Below the pieces are notes generated by a model, which ran no database searches, was not told where the DNA came from, and saw only the letters and a list, made by a program, of their open reading frames with translations. A DNA stretch of 64,000 bases from Clostridiales bacterium (GTDB lineage Bacteria; Bacillota; Clostridia; Lachnospirales; Lachnospiraceae), in the NCBI GenBank assembly GCA_015655075.1, contig JAATFT010000006.1, positions 22,081 through 86,080 on the forward strand. The letters are read 5' to 3'. Positions 48,805-58,126 of the stretch are shown piece by piece (the stretch's first letter is position 1; the number at the start of each line of letters is the position of its first letter). The position numbers and the translations under genes were made by a program.

Positions 48805-49578
48805 ATGGTAAGAGGACTATATACGGCATGGACGGGAATGGCAAATGAACAAAAAAGATTAGATATTATTTCTAATAATTTAGCCAATGCTGCAACCGTA
48901 GGATATAAAAAAGACAATGTGACCAATCAGTCATTTGATAATTTATTAGCCATAAAAATCAAGGATGCATCGGAACAATATACCGAAAGATCGGTCGGTT
49001 CCATGAGCCTTGGGGTTAAATTAGGGGAAGTCTATACGGATTATGAACAAGGGTCTTTAAGGGAAACAGGTAATCCTTTTGATTTGGCAATCGAAGGAGA
49101 GGGCTTTTTCAACATCTCAACCACGGACGAGGATGGAAATGAAATTATTAAATACACCAGAGACGGTTCCTTTACAAAGAGCCAGGATGGCAGGATAGTG
49201 GATGCTGAGGGGAATTCTTTAACAGGTGAGAGCGGGGAGATTACGATTCCGACGGATGCGGCTGATGTGGTTATAGATACGGATGGCTCTGTATATGCGG
49301 ATGGTGTTTATATTGATAAAATACTGATTACGGATTTTGAAGATTATGGCTACCTTAAAAAGCAAGGGGACAGCATGTATATAGCCTTGGACGGAACGAA
49401 TGAGACGACGGGTACGGCGGCAATCAGGCAGGGTTATACCGAACAGTCCAATGTCAATGTTATATCGGAGATGGTTGACATGATTGCTGTTACTAGGGCA
49501 TATGAAGCGAACCAGAAGGTAATCCAGACAGTGGATGGTACTTTAGACCTTGCAGTCAATACGGTAGGTAAGATTTAG
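48805..49578 (+). CDS. Flagellar basal-body rod protein FlgF/FlhO
   Basis: A 257-residue rod protein. N-terminal rod motif TAWTGMANEQKRLDIISNNL then ANAATVGYKK, a variable middle, and the C-terminal SNVNVISEMVDMIAVTRAYE with ANQKVIQTVDGTLDLAVN helix that forms the rod coiled coil. Exported by the flagellar type III apparatus. First of three consecutive rod genes after mreB. Confidence 0.93.
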   Translation: MVRGLYTAWTGMANEQKRLDIISNNLANAATVGYKKDNVTNQSFDNLLAIKIKDASEQYTERSVGSMSLGVKLGEVYTDYEQGSLRETGNPFDLAIEGEGFFNISTTDEDGNEIIKYTRDGSFTKSQDGRIVDAEGNSLTGESGEITIPTDAADVVIDTDGSVYADGVYIDKILITDFEDYGYLKKQGDSMYIALDGTNETTGTAAIRQGYTEQSNVNVISEMVDMIAVTRAYEANQKVIQTVDGTLDLAVNTVGKI

Positions 49579-49624
49579 ATAAAACTTAATAATAGAGCAA
49601 TTACAAAAGAAAGGATGTAAGCTT

Positions 49625-50440
49625 ATGATGCGTTCGTTATGGACAGCAGCTTCCGGTATGATATCACAGCAGACCAATGTGGATACCATTTCCAATAATT
49701 TGGCCAATATTAACACAACCGGATATAAGAAAGAGACTGCACAATTCAAATCATTGCTATATCAGACAATACAGACCGGTTCCACTAATGCTGACGGAAC
49801 TGACAAGCCGGTGGGGATACAAACCGGACTTGGAGTGAGAAATTCCGCAATCCTTTCCCAATATACACAGGGGAATTTACAGGAAACCGAAAATGATTAT
49901 GATTTTGCCATCCAGGGTAATGGATTTTTCAGGGTACAGACAAGCGACGGAAGCATAGGTTATACCAGAAATGGTGCGTTGGGGCTTTCCGTGGGCGCTA
50001 ATGGTATCATATTGGCGACGACCGAGGGATATCCTCTTTTAGATACGGCAGGAGCTCAGATTGTACTGGATTCCGATAAAGATGCTGCCTCCTTGGAAAT
50101 CGATGAGAATGGAAATCTGCAATATCCGGATGAGAATGGGGAATTACAGCCTATGGGAATCCAAATAAGCCTTGCCCAATTTAACAATCCCGCAGGACTT
50201 GAAAAGACCTCTGACAGTATTTTAAAGGAAACTGCGGCTTCCGGAACAGCAAGATTAGAGTCTGAGGATACTAATTTAAAAAAGAGCATTATAAAAAGTA
50301 GATATTTGGAGGGCTCCAATGTTCAGGCGGTTAATGAGATGGTGGATCTGATTGTGGCACAGAGAGCTTATGAGATGAACTCCAAGTCAATTACGGCAGC
50401 AGATGAAATGTTGCAGCAAGCTAATAATTTACGCAAATAA
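49625..50440 (+). CDS. flgG: Flagellar distal rod protein FlgG/FlhP
   Basis: A 271-residue rod protein. MRSLWTAASGMISQQTNVDT and ISNNLANINTTGYKKE at the start, GLGVRNSAILSQYTQGNL, and the C-terminal SNVQAVNEMVDLIVAQRAYE with SITAADEMLQQANNL. It forms the distal rod crossing the peptidoglycan. Downstream of the FlgF-like gene by 46 bp. Confidence 0.93.
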   Translation: MMRSLWTAASGMISQQTNVDTISNNLANINTTGYKKETAQFKSLLYQTIQTGSTNADGTDKPVGIQTGLGVRNSAILSQYTQGNLQETENDYDFAIQGNGFFRVQTSDGSIGYTRNGALGLSVGANGIILATTEGYPLLDTAGAQIVLDSDKDAASLEIDENGNLQYPDENGELQPMGIQISLAQFNNPAGLEKTSDSILKETAASGTARLESEDTNLKKSIIKSRYLEGSNVQAVNEMVDLIVAQRAYEMNSKSITAADEMLQQANNLRK

Positions 50441-50471
50441 CGAGTGCTCATAACTAAAAGGGGGTAAGCAT

Positions 50472-50807
50472 ATGAGTATAGCAATCGGTGAGGATTCTTT
50501 ATTAGGTGCCTCGAATGCCACGTGGAACACGTCCAACAGTACCAGCAAACTGGAGGCAAAATTAAACAGTGATTTAGAGACTTCCTCAGACCAAGAATTA
50601 ATGGATGTATGCAAAAGTTTCGAATCCTATTTTGTTGAACAGATGTTTAAAGAGATGAGAAAAACGGTTTCTGATACGGAAGAGGATAATGAATATCTTA
50701 ATTATTTCGGAGATATGCTTTACCAGGAATATGCCGATGAAGTAACGGAAAGCGGGGATATGGGCATTGCACAGATGCTCTATGAATCCATGAAAAGAAA
50801 TAAATAA
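50472..50807 (+). CDS. Rod-binding protein (FlgJ N-terminal domain type)
   Basis: A 111-residue protein whose core (LMDVCKSFESYFVEQMFKEM, LNYFGDMLYQEYADEV) matches the FlgJ rod-binding domain. The muramidase domain of Gram-negative FlgJ is absent, as is usual in Bacillota. It likely caps the growing rod. ATG follows GGGGTAAGC. Confidence 0.88.
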   Translation: MSIAIGEDSLLGASNATWNTSNSTSKLEAKLNSDLETSSDQELMDVCKSFESYFVEQMFKEMRKTVSDTEEDNEYLNYFGDMLYQEYADEVTESGDMGIAQMLYESMKRNK

Positions 50808-51083
50808 GAATACATAACTTAAGATTTAATTGCGCCTGGAAATGTGACTAACCCAAATCTCGGAATTTTTACTGACGCCAATAGACTGCTTTGTTGTGTT
50901 GGATTCTATGGCTGTAAAAGATAGGGGTTTTGGTACTCGTTCCAGGCGTTATTATTACGGTTAAAGGTTTTAAGAGTGTTAGAATATGTTTCTATCAGAA
51001 TGGTTAGATATTTTTTTATCAGGATGATTATTCATAAAGACCAATCGTTTAAAATGGCCGGCTTAAAGGAGGTGGGAAATAAA

Positions 51084-53294
51084 TTGTCTGAAATTATAGA
51101 AGGTTATGTGGACAGAATTGTTTTCCGTAATGCAGAAAATGGTTATACGGTGTTAACCCTGGTCAACGATGATGCGGAAATGACATGTGTGGGGACATTT
51201 ACTTTTATCGGTGAAGGAGAGTTTATTCGTGCCACCGGAAATTATACCGCCCATCAATTATACGGAGAGCAATTCCAGGTTCAGAGTTATGAATTTATGG
51301 AGCCGGAGGATCTTTTGTCTATAGAGAAATATCTGGGCTCAGGAGCGATTAAAGGCATAGGAAATGCGCTGGCCTCCCGTATCGTCAGAAAATTTAAAAA
51401 GGATACCTTCCGCATTATGGAAGAAGAACCGGAACGGTTGTCAGAAATAAAAGGCATCAGCCAGAATATGGCTATGGATATTGCCAAGCAGTTTGACGAT
51501 AAGAAAGAAATGCGGGGGGCCATGTTGTTTCTCCAGCAATTTGGCATCACCACGACTCTGGCGATTAAGATTTATAAAGAATATGGGGCTAAAATGTATC
51601 AGGTAGTTAAGGAAAACCCTTATAAATTGGCTGAGGATGTTAATGGAATTGGGTTTAAGCTGGCTGATGAAATCGCAGCCAGGGTAGGTATTGGAACGGA
51701 TTCCGATTATCGGATGAAGGCAGGAATTTTATATGTCCTCCTTCAGGCAAGCGGGGAAGGGCATGTATATCTGCCGGAGGAAGTGCTGGCAGCCAGGACT
51801 TCGGAATTATTAGGGGTTGATGTAAGGGGAATAGAGCATCATATCATTGACCTGGCCATGGATAAGAAGATTATGCTTCGGGAGAGTGAAGGGATAAAGC
51901 AGGTTTACGCAGCCAGTTTATTTTACATGGAATTAAATTCTGCAAAAATGCTTTGTGATTTGAATATTAAGTATGATTTGCCCTTAACGGAAATTGAATC
52001 CAAATTATTGACTGTTGAAAAACAGTTTCAGATAGAACTAGACGAGATGCAGCGGACAGCGGTAATTGAAGCTGTAAAGAACGGGCTCCTTGTCGTTACG
52101 GGAGGGCCCGGAACCGGGAAAACAACCACAATTAATGCAATCATCCGTTTTTTTGAAACGGAAGGAATGGATATTTTACTGGCGGCGCCCACGGGAAGGG
52201 CCGCAAAAAGAATGACGGAGACCACCGGCTATGAGGCGAGGACGATTCACCGATTGCTGGAAATTTCTAAAATGTCCGGTGATATTGACAATAAATTAAT
52301 ATTTGAGCGGAATGAAGGGAATCCTCTGGAAACGGATGTCATCATTATCGATGAGATGTCCATGGTTGATATAGGCTTGATGCATGCCCTGTTACGTGCC
52401 GTTATGGTAGGTACAAGACTGATACTTGTGGGAGACGTCAATCAGCTGCCCTCCGTTGGACCGGGCAATGTATTAAAGGATATCATTAACTCCCATCATT
52501 TTAACGTAGTGAAGTTAACTAAGATTTTCAGACAGGCTGCAGAAAGTGATATTATTGTTAATGCCCATAAAATCAATGCCGGAGAACCGATTAAGCTGGA
52601 TAATAAGAGTAAGGATTTTTTCCTGTTAAAAAGGAATGATGTCACGGTTATCATACAGACCGTTGTCGCCCTGGTCCGTGATAAAATGCCAAAATATGTG
52701 AATGCCACTGCCTTTGATATCCAGGTATTAACGCCCATGAGAAAAGGAGAATTGGGAGTGGAACGGCTGAATCATATATTACAGCAGTTTTTGAATCCGC
52801 CTTCCGATGAAAAAAAGGAAAAGGAATATCACAATTGTATTTTCAGGGAAGGCGATAAGGTTATGCAGATAAAAAACAATTATCAGCTGGCCTGGGAAAT
52901 TAAAAGCCCATACGGATTTACAACGGAAAACGGGGCCGGAATTTTTAACGGAGATATGGGAATCATCAGGGAAATTAACTTGTTTGCGGAGCAGGTAACC
53001 GTGGAATTTGATGAAGGCAGAAGGGTTGAATATACCTTTGGCCAGTTGGAAGAGCTGGAATTGGCTTATGCAATTACCATTCATAAATCACAGGGGAGTG
53101 AGTATCCGGCGGTGGTTATGCCTTTATTAACCGGACCCAGGATGTTACTTAACCGTAATTTGTTATATACGGCTGTTACAAGGGCGAAAAATTGCGTTAC
53201 CATAGTGGGAAGCACGGATATTGTACAGATGATGATTGACAATGAAAGCGAACAGCGCCGGTATTCCGGTCTTTCCCTGCGAATTAAGGAATAG
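51084..53294 (+). CDS. recD2: RecD2-type ATP-dependent DNA helicase
   Basis: A 736-residue SF1B helicase. I choose TTG 51084 (SEIIEGYVDRIVFRNAENG) because AAAGGAGGTGGG lies just before; the longer frame adds 36 atypical residues. N-terminal OB-like and helix-hairpin-helix regions precede Walker A TGGPGTGKTTT (about 340), Walker B IIIDEMSMVD, and the motif AITIHKSQGSEYPAVVMP near the C-terminus. RecD2 works outside RecBCD in replication-fork and mismatch-repair processes. Confidence 0.95.
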   Translation: MSEIIEGYVDRIVFRNAENGYTVLTLVNDDAEMTCVGTFTFIGEGEFIRATGNYTAHQLYGEQFQVQSYEFMEPEDLLSIEKYLGSGAIKGIGNALASRIVRKFKKDTFRIMEEEPERLSEIKGISQNMAMDIAKQFDDKKEMRGAMLFLQQFGITTTLAIKIYKEYGAKMYQVVKENPYKLAEDVNGIGFKLADEIAARVGIGTDSDYRMKAGILYVLLQASGEGHVYLPEEVLAARTSELLGVDVRGIEHHIIDLAMDKKIMLRESEGIKQVYAASLFYMELNSAKMLCDLNIKYDLPLTEIESKLLTVEKQFQIELDEMQRTAVIEAVKNGLLVVTGGPGTGKTTTINAIIRFFETEGMDILLAAPTGRAAKRMTETTGYEARTIHRLLEISKMSGDIDNKLIFERNEGNPLETDVIIIDEMSMVDIGLMHALLRAVMVGTRLILVGDVNQLPSVGPGNVLKDIINSHHFNVVKLTKIFRQAAESDIIVNAHKINAGEPIKLDNKSKDFFLLKRNDVTVIIQTVVALVRDKMPKYVNATAFDIQVLTPMRKGELGVERLNHILQQFLNPPSDEKKEKEYHNCIFREGDKVMQIKNNYQLAWEIKSPYGFTTENGAGIFNGDMGIIREINLFAEQVTVEFDEGRRVEYTFGQLEELELAYAITIHKSQGSEYPAVVMPLLTGPRMLLNRNLLYTAVTRAKNCVTIVGSTDIVQMMIDNESEQRRYSGLSLRIKE

Positions 53295-53470
53295 TTTCAG
53301 AAATAAGGATAAATTATTTCGTGCAAATTTTGGAAAAGTGGGTTATAATAAAGGCAGCAAAGTTCCAAAGTTATATAGTTAGCATAAAGCTTTCACTCTG
53401 AAAGAACCCGTGATACGGTTTCTTTCATCAGATTTTGTGCCGCCGTGGGCGGCGGAATGAGAGGTAAATT

Positions 53471-54379
53471 ATGAAAAAAATTACATTAGTGATAATGGCG
53501 GCAGGATTAGGAAGCAGGTATGGAGGGATCAAGCAATTAGAGCCGGTGGGGCCAAGCGGTGAGATTATAATGGATTACTCCATTTACGATGGGATAGAAG
53601 CAGGTTTTAATAAAGTAGTCTTTATTATAAGAAAAGATTTGGAACGGGACTTTAAAGAAATAATCGGGAACCGTATTTCCAAAATTGTTGATGTGGGATA
53701 TGTGTTCCAGGAAATGGATAATTTGCCTTTTGGATATGGCGTACCTGCGGACAGAACCAAACCCTGGGGTACGGGGCAGGCTATATTGTGCTGTCAAGGA
53801 GCGGTAAAGGAACCGTTTGCTGTCATCAATGCGGATGATTATTACGGTAAGGAAGCTTTTGTAAAGGTTTATGAATATCTGGCAGGTTTGAAATCGGAAG
53901 AGGAGAATAATTACTGTATGGCCGGATTTGTATTAGGAAATACCTTAAGTGAAAATGGTGCGGTTACGCGGGGTATATGCCAGGTTGACGGGAATGGTTT
54001 ACTGACAGATATTATTGAAACCAGGGAGATAGAACGAAAAGAAAATTATGCACAAGCATCTGATGGTAAAGGCGGTAAAATTAAGCTTGATTTAAAGTGC
54101 GCTGTATCCATGAATATGTGGGGCTTTACAACCGGTCTTATAAAAGAATTGGAAACCGGATTTATTAATTTTCTTAATGAACATGGAAATGAATTAAAAT
54201 CGGAATATTTACTTCCCGAGGAAGTGGGAAGATTGGTGAAGGAGGGCAAAGCAGCGGTTCATGTGCTTTCCTCAAAGGATAAATGGTTTGGGGTTACCTA
54301 TAAAGAAGATAAGCAAATGGTAGTGGAGTCTTTCCGTGCATTGGTTGACCAAGGGGTGTACCCGGAAAATCTATTTTGA
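53471..54379 (+). CDS. Sugar-phosphate nucleotidyltransferase family protein
   Basis: A 302-residue enzyme with the nucleotide-binding LVIMAAGLGSRYGGIKQLEP and DDYYGKEAF motifs of NTP transferases. The substrate is not determined. Such proteins activate sugar phosphates for surface polysaccharides or lipids. ATG follows GAGAGG. A TATAAT is present near 53342-53347. The downstream comFC start is only 31 bp away, suggesting co-transcription. Confidence 0.85.
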   Translation: MKKITLVIMAAGLGSRYGGIKQLEPVGPSGEIIMDYSIYDGIEAGFNKVVFIIRKDLERDFKEIIGNRISKIVDVGYVFQEMDNLPFGYGVPADRTKPWGTGQAILCCQGAVKEPFAVINADDYYGKEAFVKVYEYLAGLKSEEENNYCMAGFVLGNTLSENGAVTRGICQVDGNGLLTDIIETREIERKENYAQASDGKGGKIKLDLKCAVSMNMWGFTTGLIKELETGFINFLNEHGNELKSEYLLPEEVGRLVKEGKAAVHVLSSKDKWFGVTYKEDKQMVVESFRALVDQGVYPENLF

Positions 54380-54410
54380 AAAGAAGGTAAATAACGACAG
54401 AGGGAGAAAT

Positions 54411-55133
54411 TTGTTAAAAACAGTCATTGATATAATATATCCAAGAAGATGTCCGATTTGCGGTGATATAGTAAAACCCAGGGGAAAATTGATATGTCCT
54501 CCCTGCAGATCAAAATTAAATCCAATAGAAGAACCTCGATGTAAAAAGTGCAGTAAACCCATAGAATCAGAAGAAAAAGAATATTGTCATGATTGTGAGA
54601 CAAAACATCATCATTATATAAGCGGTTATGCTTTATGGGTTTATGATTCTTTCATGAAGAAATCCATAGCGGATTTTAAATTTCACGGAAGAAGAGAATA
54701 CAGTGACTTTTATATTGATGAGATGACCAAAAGGTATGGTATGGAAATTCAGAAAATTGCCCCGGATGTATTAGTTCCCGTGCCCATACATAAAAGCAAG
54801 CAAATGCAGCGGGGTTATAATCAGGCAGATATCCTTGCCAGAGGCATCGGCAGAAAGCTGAATATAGCAGTACTATCCCAGCTTTTGCAAAGGAATAAAA
54901 AAACATTGCCTCAGAAATTATTAAATGATAAAGAAAGGTTAAAAAATTTAGAAAAGGCATTCACTTATTCCCATGAGGAAAGCAGTAAATTTTCTAATAC
55001 AATCCATAAGGTAATGTTAATAGACGATATTTATACCACAGGAAGCACCGTTGAAGCCTGTACGAATATATTGTTACAAAATGGTATTGATGAAGTTTAT
55101 TTTCTAAGTATTTGTATTGGTAAAGGATTCTAA
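54411..55133 (+). CDS. comFC: ComF-family protein (ComFC-like)
   Basis: A 240-residue protein starting at TTG 54411 behind AGAGGGAG. The N-terminal zinc fingers (CPICGDIVKPRGKLICPPC, CKKCSKPI, CHDC) precede a phosphoribosyltransferase-type domain with VLVPVPIHKSKQMQRGYNQA and VMLIDDIYTTGSTVEAC. ComFC acts in DNA handling during natural transformation in other Bacillota. It is followed at once by the yvyF homologue, as in Bacillus; comFA is not adjacent. Confidence 0.92.
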   Translation: MLKTVIDIIYPRRCPICGDIVKPRGKLICPPCRSKLNPIEEPRCKKCSKPIESEEKEYCHDCETKHHHYISGYALWVYDSFMKKSIADFKFHGRREYSDFYIDEMTKRYGMEIQKIAPDVLVPVPIHKSKQMQRGYNQADILARGIGRKLNIAVLSQLLQRNKKTLPQKLLNDKERLKNLEKAFTYSHEESSKFSNTIHKVMLIDDIYTTGSTVEACTNILLQNGIDEVYFLSICIGKGF

Positions 55134-55146
55134 GGAGGATGAAGAT

Positions 55147-55560
55147 ATGGATGTACGAAATTGCAAAAATTGTGGCAGATTATATAATTATGTCAATGGA
55201 ATGCCGCCTCTGTGTAACGCTTGTATGAAGGCATTGGAGGAAAAGTTTGCAGTGGTAAAAGAATATATTTATAACCATCCGGGAGCCGGCATTCAGGAGG
55301 TAGCCGAGGAAAATGACGTGTCCACCATGCAGCTCCAGAAGTGGGTGAGAGAGGAGAGACTGGCATTTTCTGAGGATTCCCCTGTAGGAATTGAATGCGA
55401 AAACTGCGGGGCAATGATTAAGACCGGAAGATTCTGTAAGGCTTGTAAGGATAAGCTGGCTCATAATTTAGTCAATCTCTATAAGAAAGAAGATCCCCCG
55501 GCCAAGAGAAAAAATTTTAAGGACAACCCGAATTCTAAGATGAAATTTTTGGATAACTAA
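55147..55560 (+). CDS. yvyF: Flagellar-region protein YvyF (TIGR03826-like)
   Basis: A 137-residue protein with N-terminal CKNCGRLYNYVNGMPPLCNAC, a helix-turn-helix-like middle (IQEVAEENDVSTMQLQKWV) and a second zinc motif CENCGAMIKTGRFCKAC. It matches the conserved protein between comFC and flgM in Bacillus. Here no flgM follows; the gene meets convergent genes. Its role in flagellar regulation is not settled. Ribosome site AAGGAGGATG. Confidence 0.88.
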   Translation: MDVRNCKNCGRLYNYVNGMPPLCNACMKALEEKFAVVKEYIYNHPGAGIQEVAEENDVSTMQLQKWVREERLAFSEDSPVGIECENCGAMIKTGRFCKACKDKLAHNLVNLYKKEDPPAKRKNFKDNPNSKMKFLDN

Positions 55561-55705
55561 TACCTTGAAACTTCTAATTGCCACATAGGATATGCAGGCA
55601 ATATACAGGATGCTTGCTTCCCATGCAAGGTGATGGTAAGAAGGGCATAGGGGCGGCTGCGGGAAAATGACGGTAAGGCGGCGGATAGGCACTCCGGTGA
55701 AAATT

Positions 55706-56653
55706 TTATTTCTTTATTTCTGTAATGCCCGTATCGGAAATGGTTATCCGGTTTTCTTTCATAAGCCTTCCGATCGCACGTTTAAATGCATTTTTACTGA
55801 GCTTAAACTGGGCCTTGATAATTTCAGAATCTGTTTTATCATGATAAGGCAGAAAACCGCCGGCTTCCTGTAATTTCTGAAAAATCATTTCCCCGTCGGA
55901 GTCCATCTGAACATAGGATTTTTCCCGGATACTTAAATCCAGCTTTCCGTCTTCTTTAATCTGGGTGATTCTGGCTTCTATACTGTCGCCTACTTTTATG
56001 GGACCAAAGAGCTCTTTTACAGAAATCAGTGCGCTGTAGCGGTTATCCACTGCCACGAATGCACCGAAGCTGTCAAGGATTTCATAAACCGTACCGGTGA
56101 CATGGTCATTTTTTTGATAGGGGGAATTACAGTCCAGATAATCATAAATCTTCATGGTCGCACATAAACGTTCACTTTTATCAATATAAAGCGAAACCAG
56201 TACATCTTCACCGGTATGAACCCTGGCGGTCTGTTCTTTAAAAGGCAGCAGCAGATCCTTAGAAAGTCCCCATTCTAAAAAGGCGCCGATGGTCGTAACT
56301 TCCTTTACCTTTAGAAGAGCCACATTTCCTATTGTCAACTGAGGAATTGTGGTAGTTGCGATGGGACGGTCCTCCGAATCCTTATATACGAATACCTCCA
56401 GGTGCTCTCCAACTTTAATTCCATCTGGTACCTGGTTTTTCGGCAGCAGTATTTGATTTGCATCGTATCTGGCAAACGAGGCTTGTCCTGTTCGGGATGT
56501 TTTACTGTCATGGGGTGCCTTTCTTTGACGGACTGCCCTGTCTGCATAAGTATGCTCCGGTGTTTTGGCATCGCTTAAAACTTCCTCTAAATAAATACCG
56601 AAATCCGTGAACTTTTGAACTTTTAAAGTTTGTACTTCACCTAATTTTATCAT
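55706..56653 (-). CDS. CvfB-like S1 RNA-binding protein
   Basis: A 315-residue protein with repeated S1/OB domains (MIKLGEVQTLKVQKFTDFGI, VALLKVKEVTTIGAFLEWGL, VTGTVYEILDSFGAFVAVDN) and a C-terminal winged helix (FKLSKNAFKRAIGRLMKE). This is the CvfB/YitL layout, linked to RNA metabolism and virulence in Staphylococcus. The first S1 domain carries a charged insertion of about 40 residues (AKTPEHTYADRAVRQRKAPH...). It overlaps the thioesterase gene by 4 bp. Confidence 0.9.
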   Translation of the reverse strand: MIKLGEVQTLKVQKFTDFGIYLEEVLSDAKTPEHTYADRAVRQRKAPHDSKTSRTGQASFARYDANQILLPKNQVPDGIKVGEHLEVFVYKDSEDRPIATTTIPQLTIGNVALLKVKEVTTIGAFLEWGLSKDLLLPFKEQTARVHTGEDVLVSLYIDKSERLCATMKIYDYLDCNSPYQKNDHVTGTVYEILDSFGAFVAVDNRYSALISVKELFGPIKVGDSIEARITQIKEDGKLDLSIREKSYVQMDSDGEMIFQKLQEAGGFLPYHDKTDSEIIKAQFKLSKNAFKRAIGRLMKENRITISDTGITEIKK

Positions 56654-57366
56654 AGATCCTCCTGTTGTTTAAATTCAATAATAGTAAAGGGTTTCCCTTC
56701 CGTATTGGCAAGAACCACGGTATATGTATTTTCCTCCTTGCATACCATGGGTGTGATAATATCTCCTAAAACAGCAGACATTCTGTATTCGGCTCTCATT
56801 TGTTTAATCCGGTAACCGTTTGGCAGGAATTCCTCCGCCATTTTTATATATTGCCCATTATTTACATGATTATTGGTATCGATATTGGAACGAATCACCG
56901 GGAATCCGGTCAGGGCGGTCATATTCCCGGTAATGGATATTTTGCGGGGAGCATAGTCCATATCGATTTTTTTTTCCGAGTTATAGCCCTGTATTTCCCT
57001 TTCTGTGATCTTGGCGGGACGGCGGGATTCCGTATTCATATAAACCCAGATGGAATTGGCTGCGGCTGTAAGCTGCCCGTGGGAATCTTCGATCATAAAA
57101 TTCCGGTACCCGTACATGTTATTAAAATCGTAAGCCCAGGTAGATATGGTAATCTCTTCTCCCAGGACTGGAAAACGGTTTATAATTATCTGCCATGCAT
57201 GCATTAACCAGACACGTTTATTTTTCTCCAGATATGCTAGTCCCAAACCAATATCTTCAGATTGAAAAATGCTGCAATCCTGAAAATAATTTATGATGGA
57301 ATACATATCCATTTTCTTCTCTTTATCGACTTCACTATAGCGGACACGGCTTTTAAAACTGTACAT
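56650..57366 (-). CDS. Acyl-ACP thioesterase
   Basis: A 238-residue double-hotdog enzyme. The first half begins FKSRVRYSEVDKEKKMDMYS and contains INYFQDCSIFQSEDIGLG and SRRPAKI. The active-site segment is RSNIDTNNHVNNGQYI (Asn/His). It releases free fatty acids from acyl carrier protein, ending chain elongation. Its 4-bp overlap with the S1 protein gene implies coupled translation. ATG preceded by AGGAGTAAT on the minus strand. Confidence 0.9.
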   Translation of the reverse strand: MYSFKSRVRYSEVDKEKKMDMYSIINYFQDCSIFQSEDIGLGLAYLEKNKRVWLMHAWQIIINRFPVLGEEITISTWAYDFNNMYGYRNFMIEDSHGQLTAAANSIWVYMNTESRRPAKITEREIQGYNSEKKIDMDYAPRKISITGNMTALTGFPVIRSNIDTNNHVNNGQYIKMAEEFLPNGYRIKQMRAEYRMSAVLGDIITPMVCKEENTYTVVLANTEGKPFTIIEFKQQEDL

Positions 57367-57500
57367 AATATTACTCCTTTGGTTGATTTACCAATTATTA
57401 TAACATTATTTTTTGCAATATGGTATAAATATTATTTATTCTGATTCAAGTTTATTTTATAAAAGTAGTGAAATCCTTGTACAATTGGTATATAATTGTT

Positions 57501-57590
57501 ATATCATGAATGCAGGCATTCATGATCTTGTTGCTCCCTCGCATATTACAAGCAAACTTGCATATGCTCGCTACGTTTTCGTTATATCAT
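57501..57590. repeat. Dispersed palindromic repeat, family D, copy 2
   Basis: A 90-bp segment whose reverse complement matches 7031-7122 (AAAACGTAGCGAG, GCAAGTTTGCTTG, GATCATGAATGC then TTCATGATAT). It lies in the spacer between the divergent thioesterase and ridA genes. Confidence 0.7.
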
Positions 57591-57606
57591 AGAAAATAAA
57601 ATCATA

Positions 57607-57697
57607 TTCCTATAATAAGACGCAGGTTGGTAAAGTGCACCGCCTTTTATCGGAAGAGAAAAAATAAGCAATTTTCTGATAATTTGTATCATAGGAA
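57607..57697. repeat. Dispersed repeat family B, copy 2
   Basis: A 91-bp copy in the same orientation as 15132-15215, with inverted ends TTCCTATAAT and ATCATAGGAA, the segment CACCGCCTTTTATCGGAAGA and a pairing TTCTGATAA. It ends just before the ridA ribosome site, so it may carry its promoter or affect it. Confidence 0.65.
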
Positions 57698-57724
57698 AAA
57701 TAAATTACGGAGGTTATTAAAATT

Positions 57725-58126
57725 ATGAAAAAAGTGATTAGTACAACAAAAGCACCGGCGGCGATCGGGCCTTATTCACAGGCTGTAGAAATAAACAACA
57801 CGGTTTATACGTCCGGTGTTATTCCCATTAATCCGGAGAACGGAGTTATTGTGGAAGGTGATATTAAGGTACAGACAGACCGGGTATTGAAAAGTCTGTC
57901 AGCATTGCTGGAATCCTGCGGTACCGGTATGGATCACGTGATTAAAACCACAGTTTTTATAAAGAATATGGGCGACTTTGCGGCAATGAACGAAGTTTAT
58001 GCCAGGTATTTTACAAAAGATTGCCCTGCCAGATCCTGCGTAGAAGTTGCAAGACTTCCCAAGGATGTATTAATAGAGATTGAAGCGATTGCTTCTTTAA
58101 TAATTGATGCCAAGGGGCCGCTGTAA
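57725..58126 (+). CDS. ridA: RidA-family enamine/imine deaminase
   Basis: A 133-residue protein: ISTTKAPAAIGPYSQAVEIN, YTSGVIPINPENG, and the signature ARSCVEVARLPKDVLIEIEA with the catalytic arginine. RidA hydrolyses reactive enamines formed by PLP enzymes. It is flanked by repeats on both sides. Its stop codon lies in the stem of a hairpin later split by a family C element. Confidence 0.95.
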   Translation: MKKVISTTKAPAAIGPYSQAVEINNTVYTSGVIPINPENGVIVEGDIKVQTDRVLKSLSALLESCGTGMDHVIKTTVFIKNMGDFAAMNEVYARYFTKDCPARSCVEVARLPKDVLIEIEAIASLIIDAKGPL

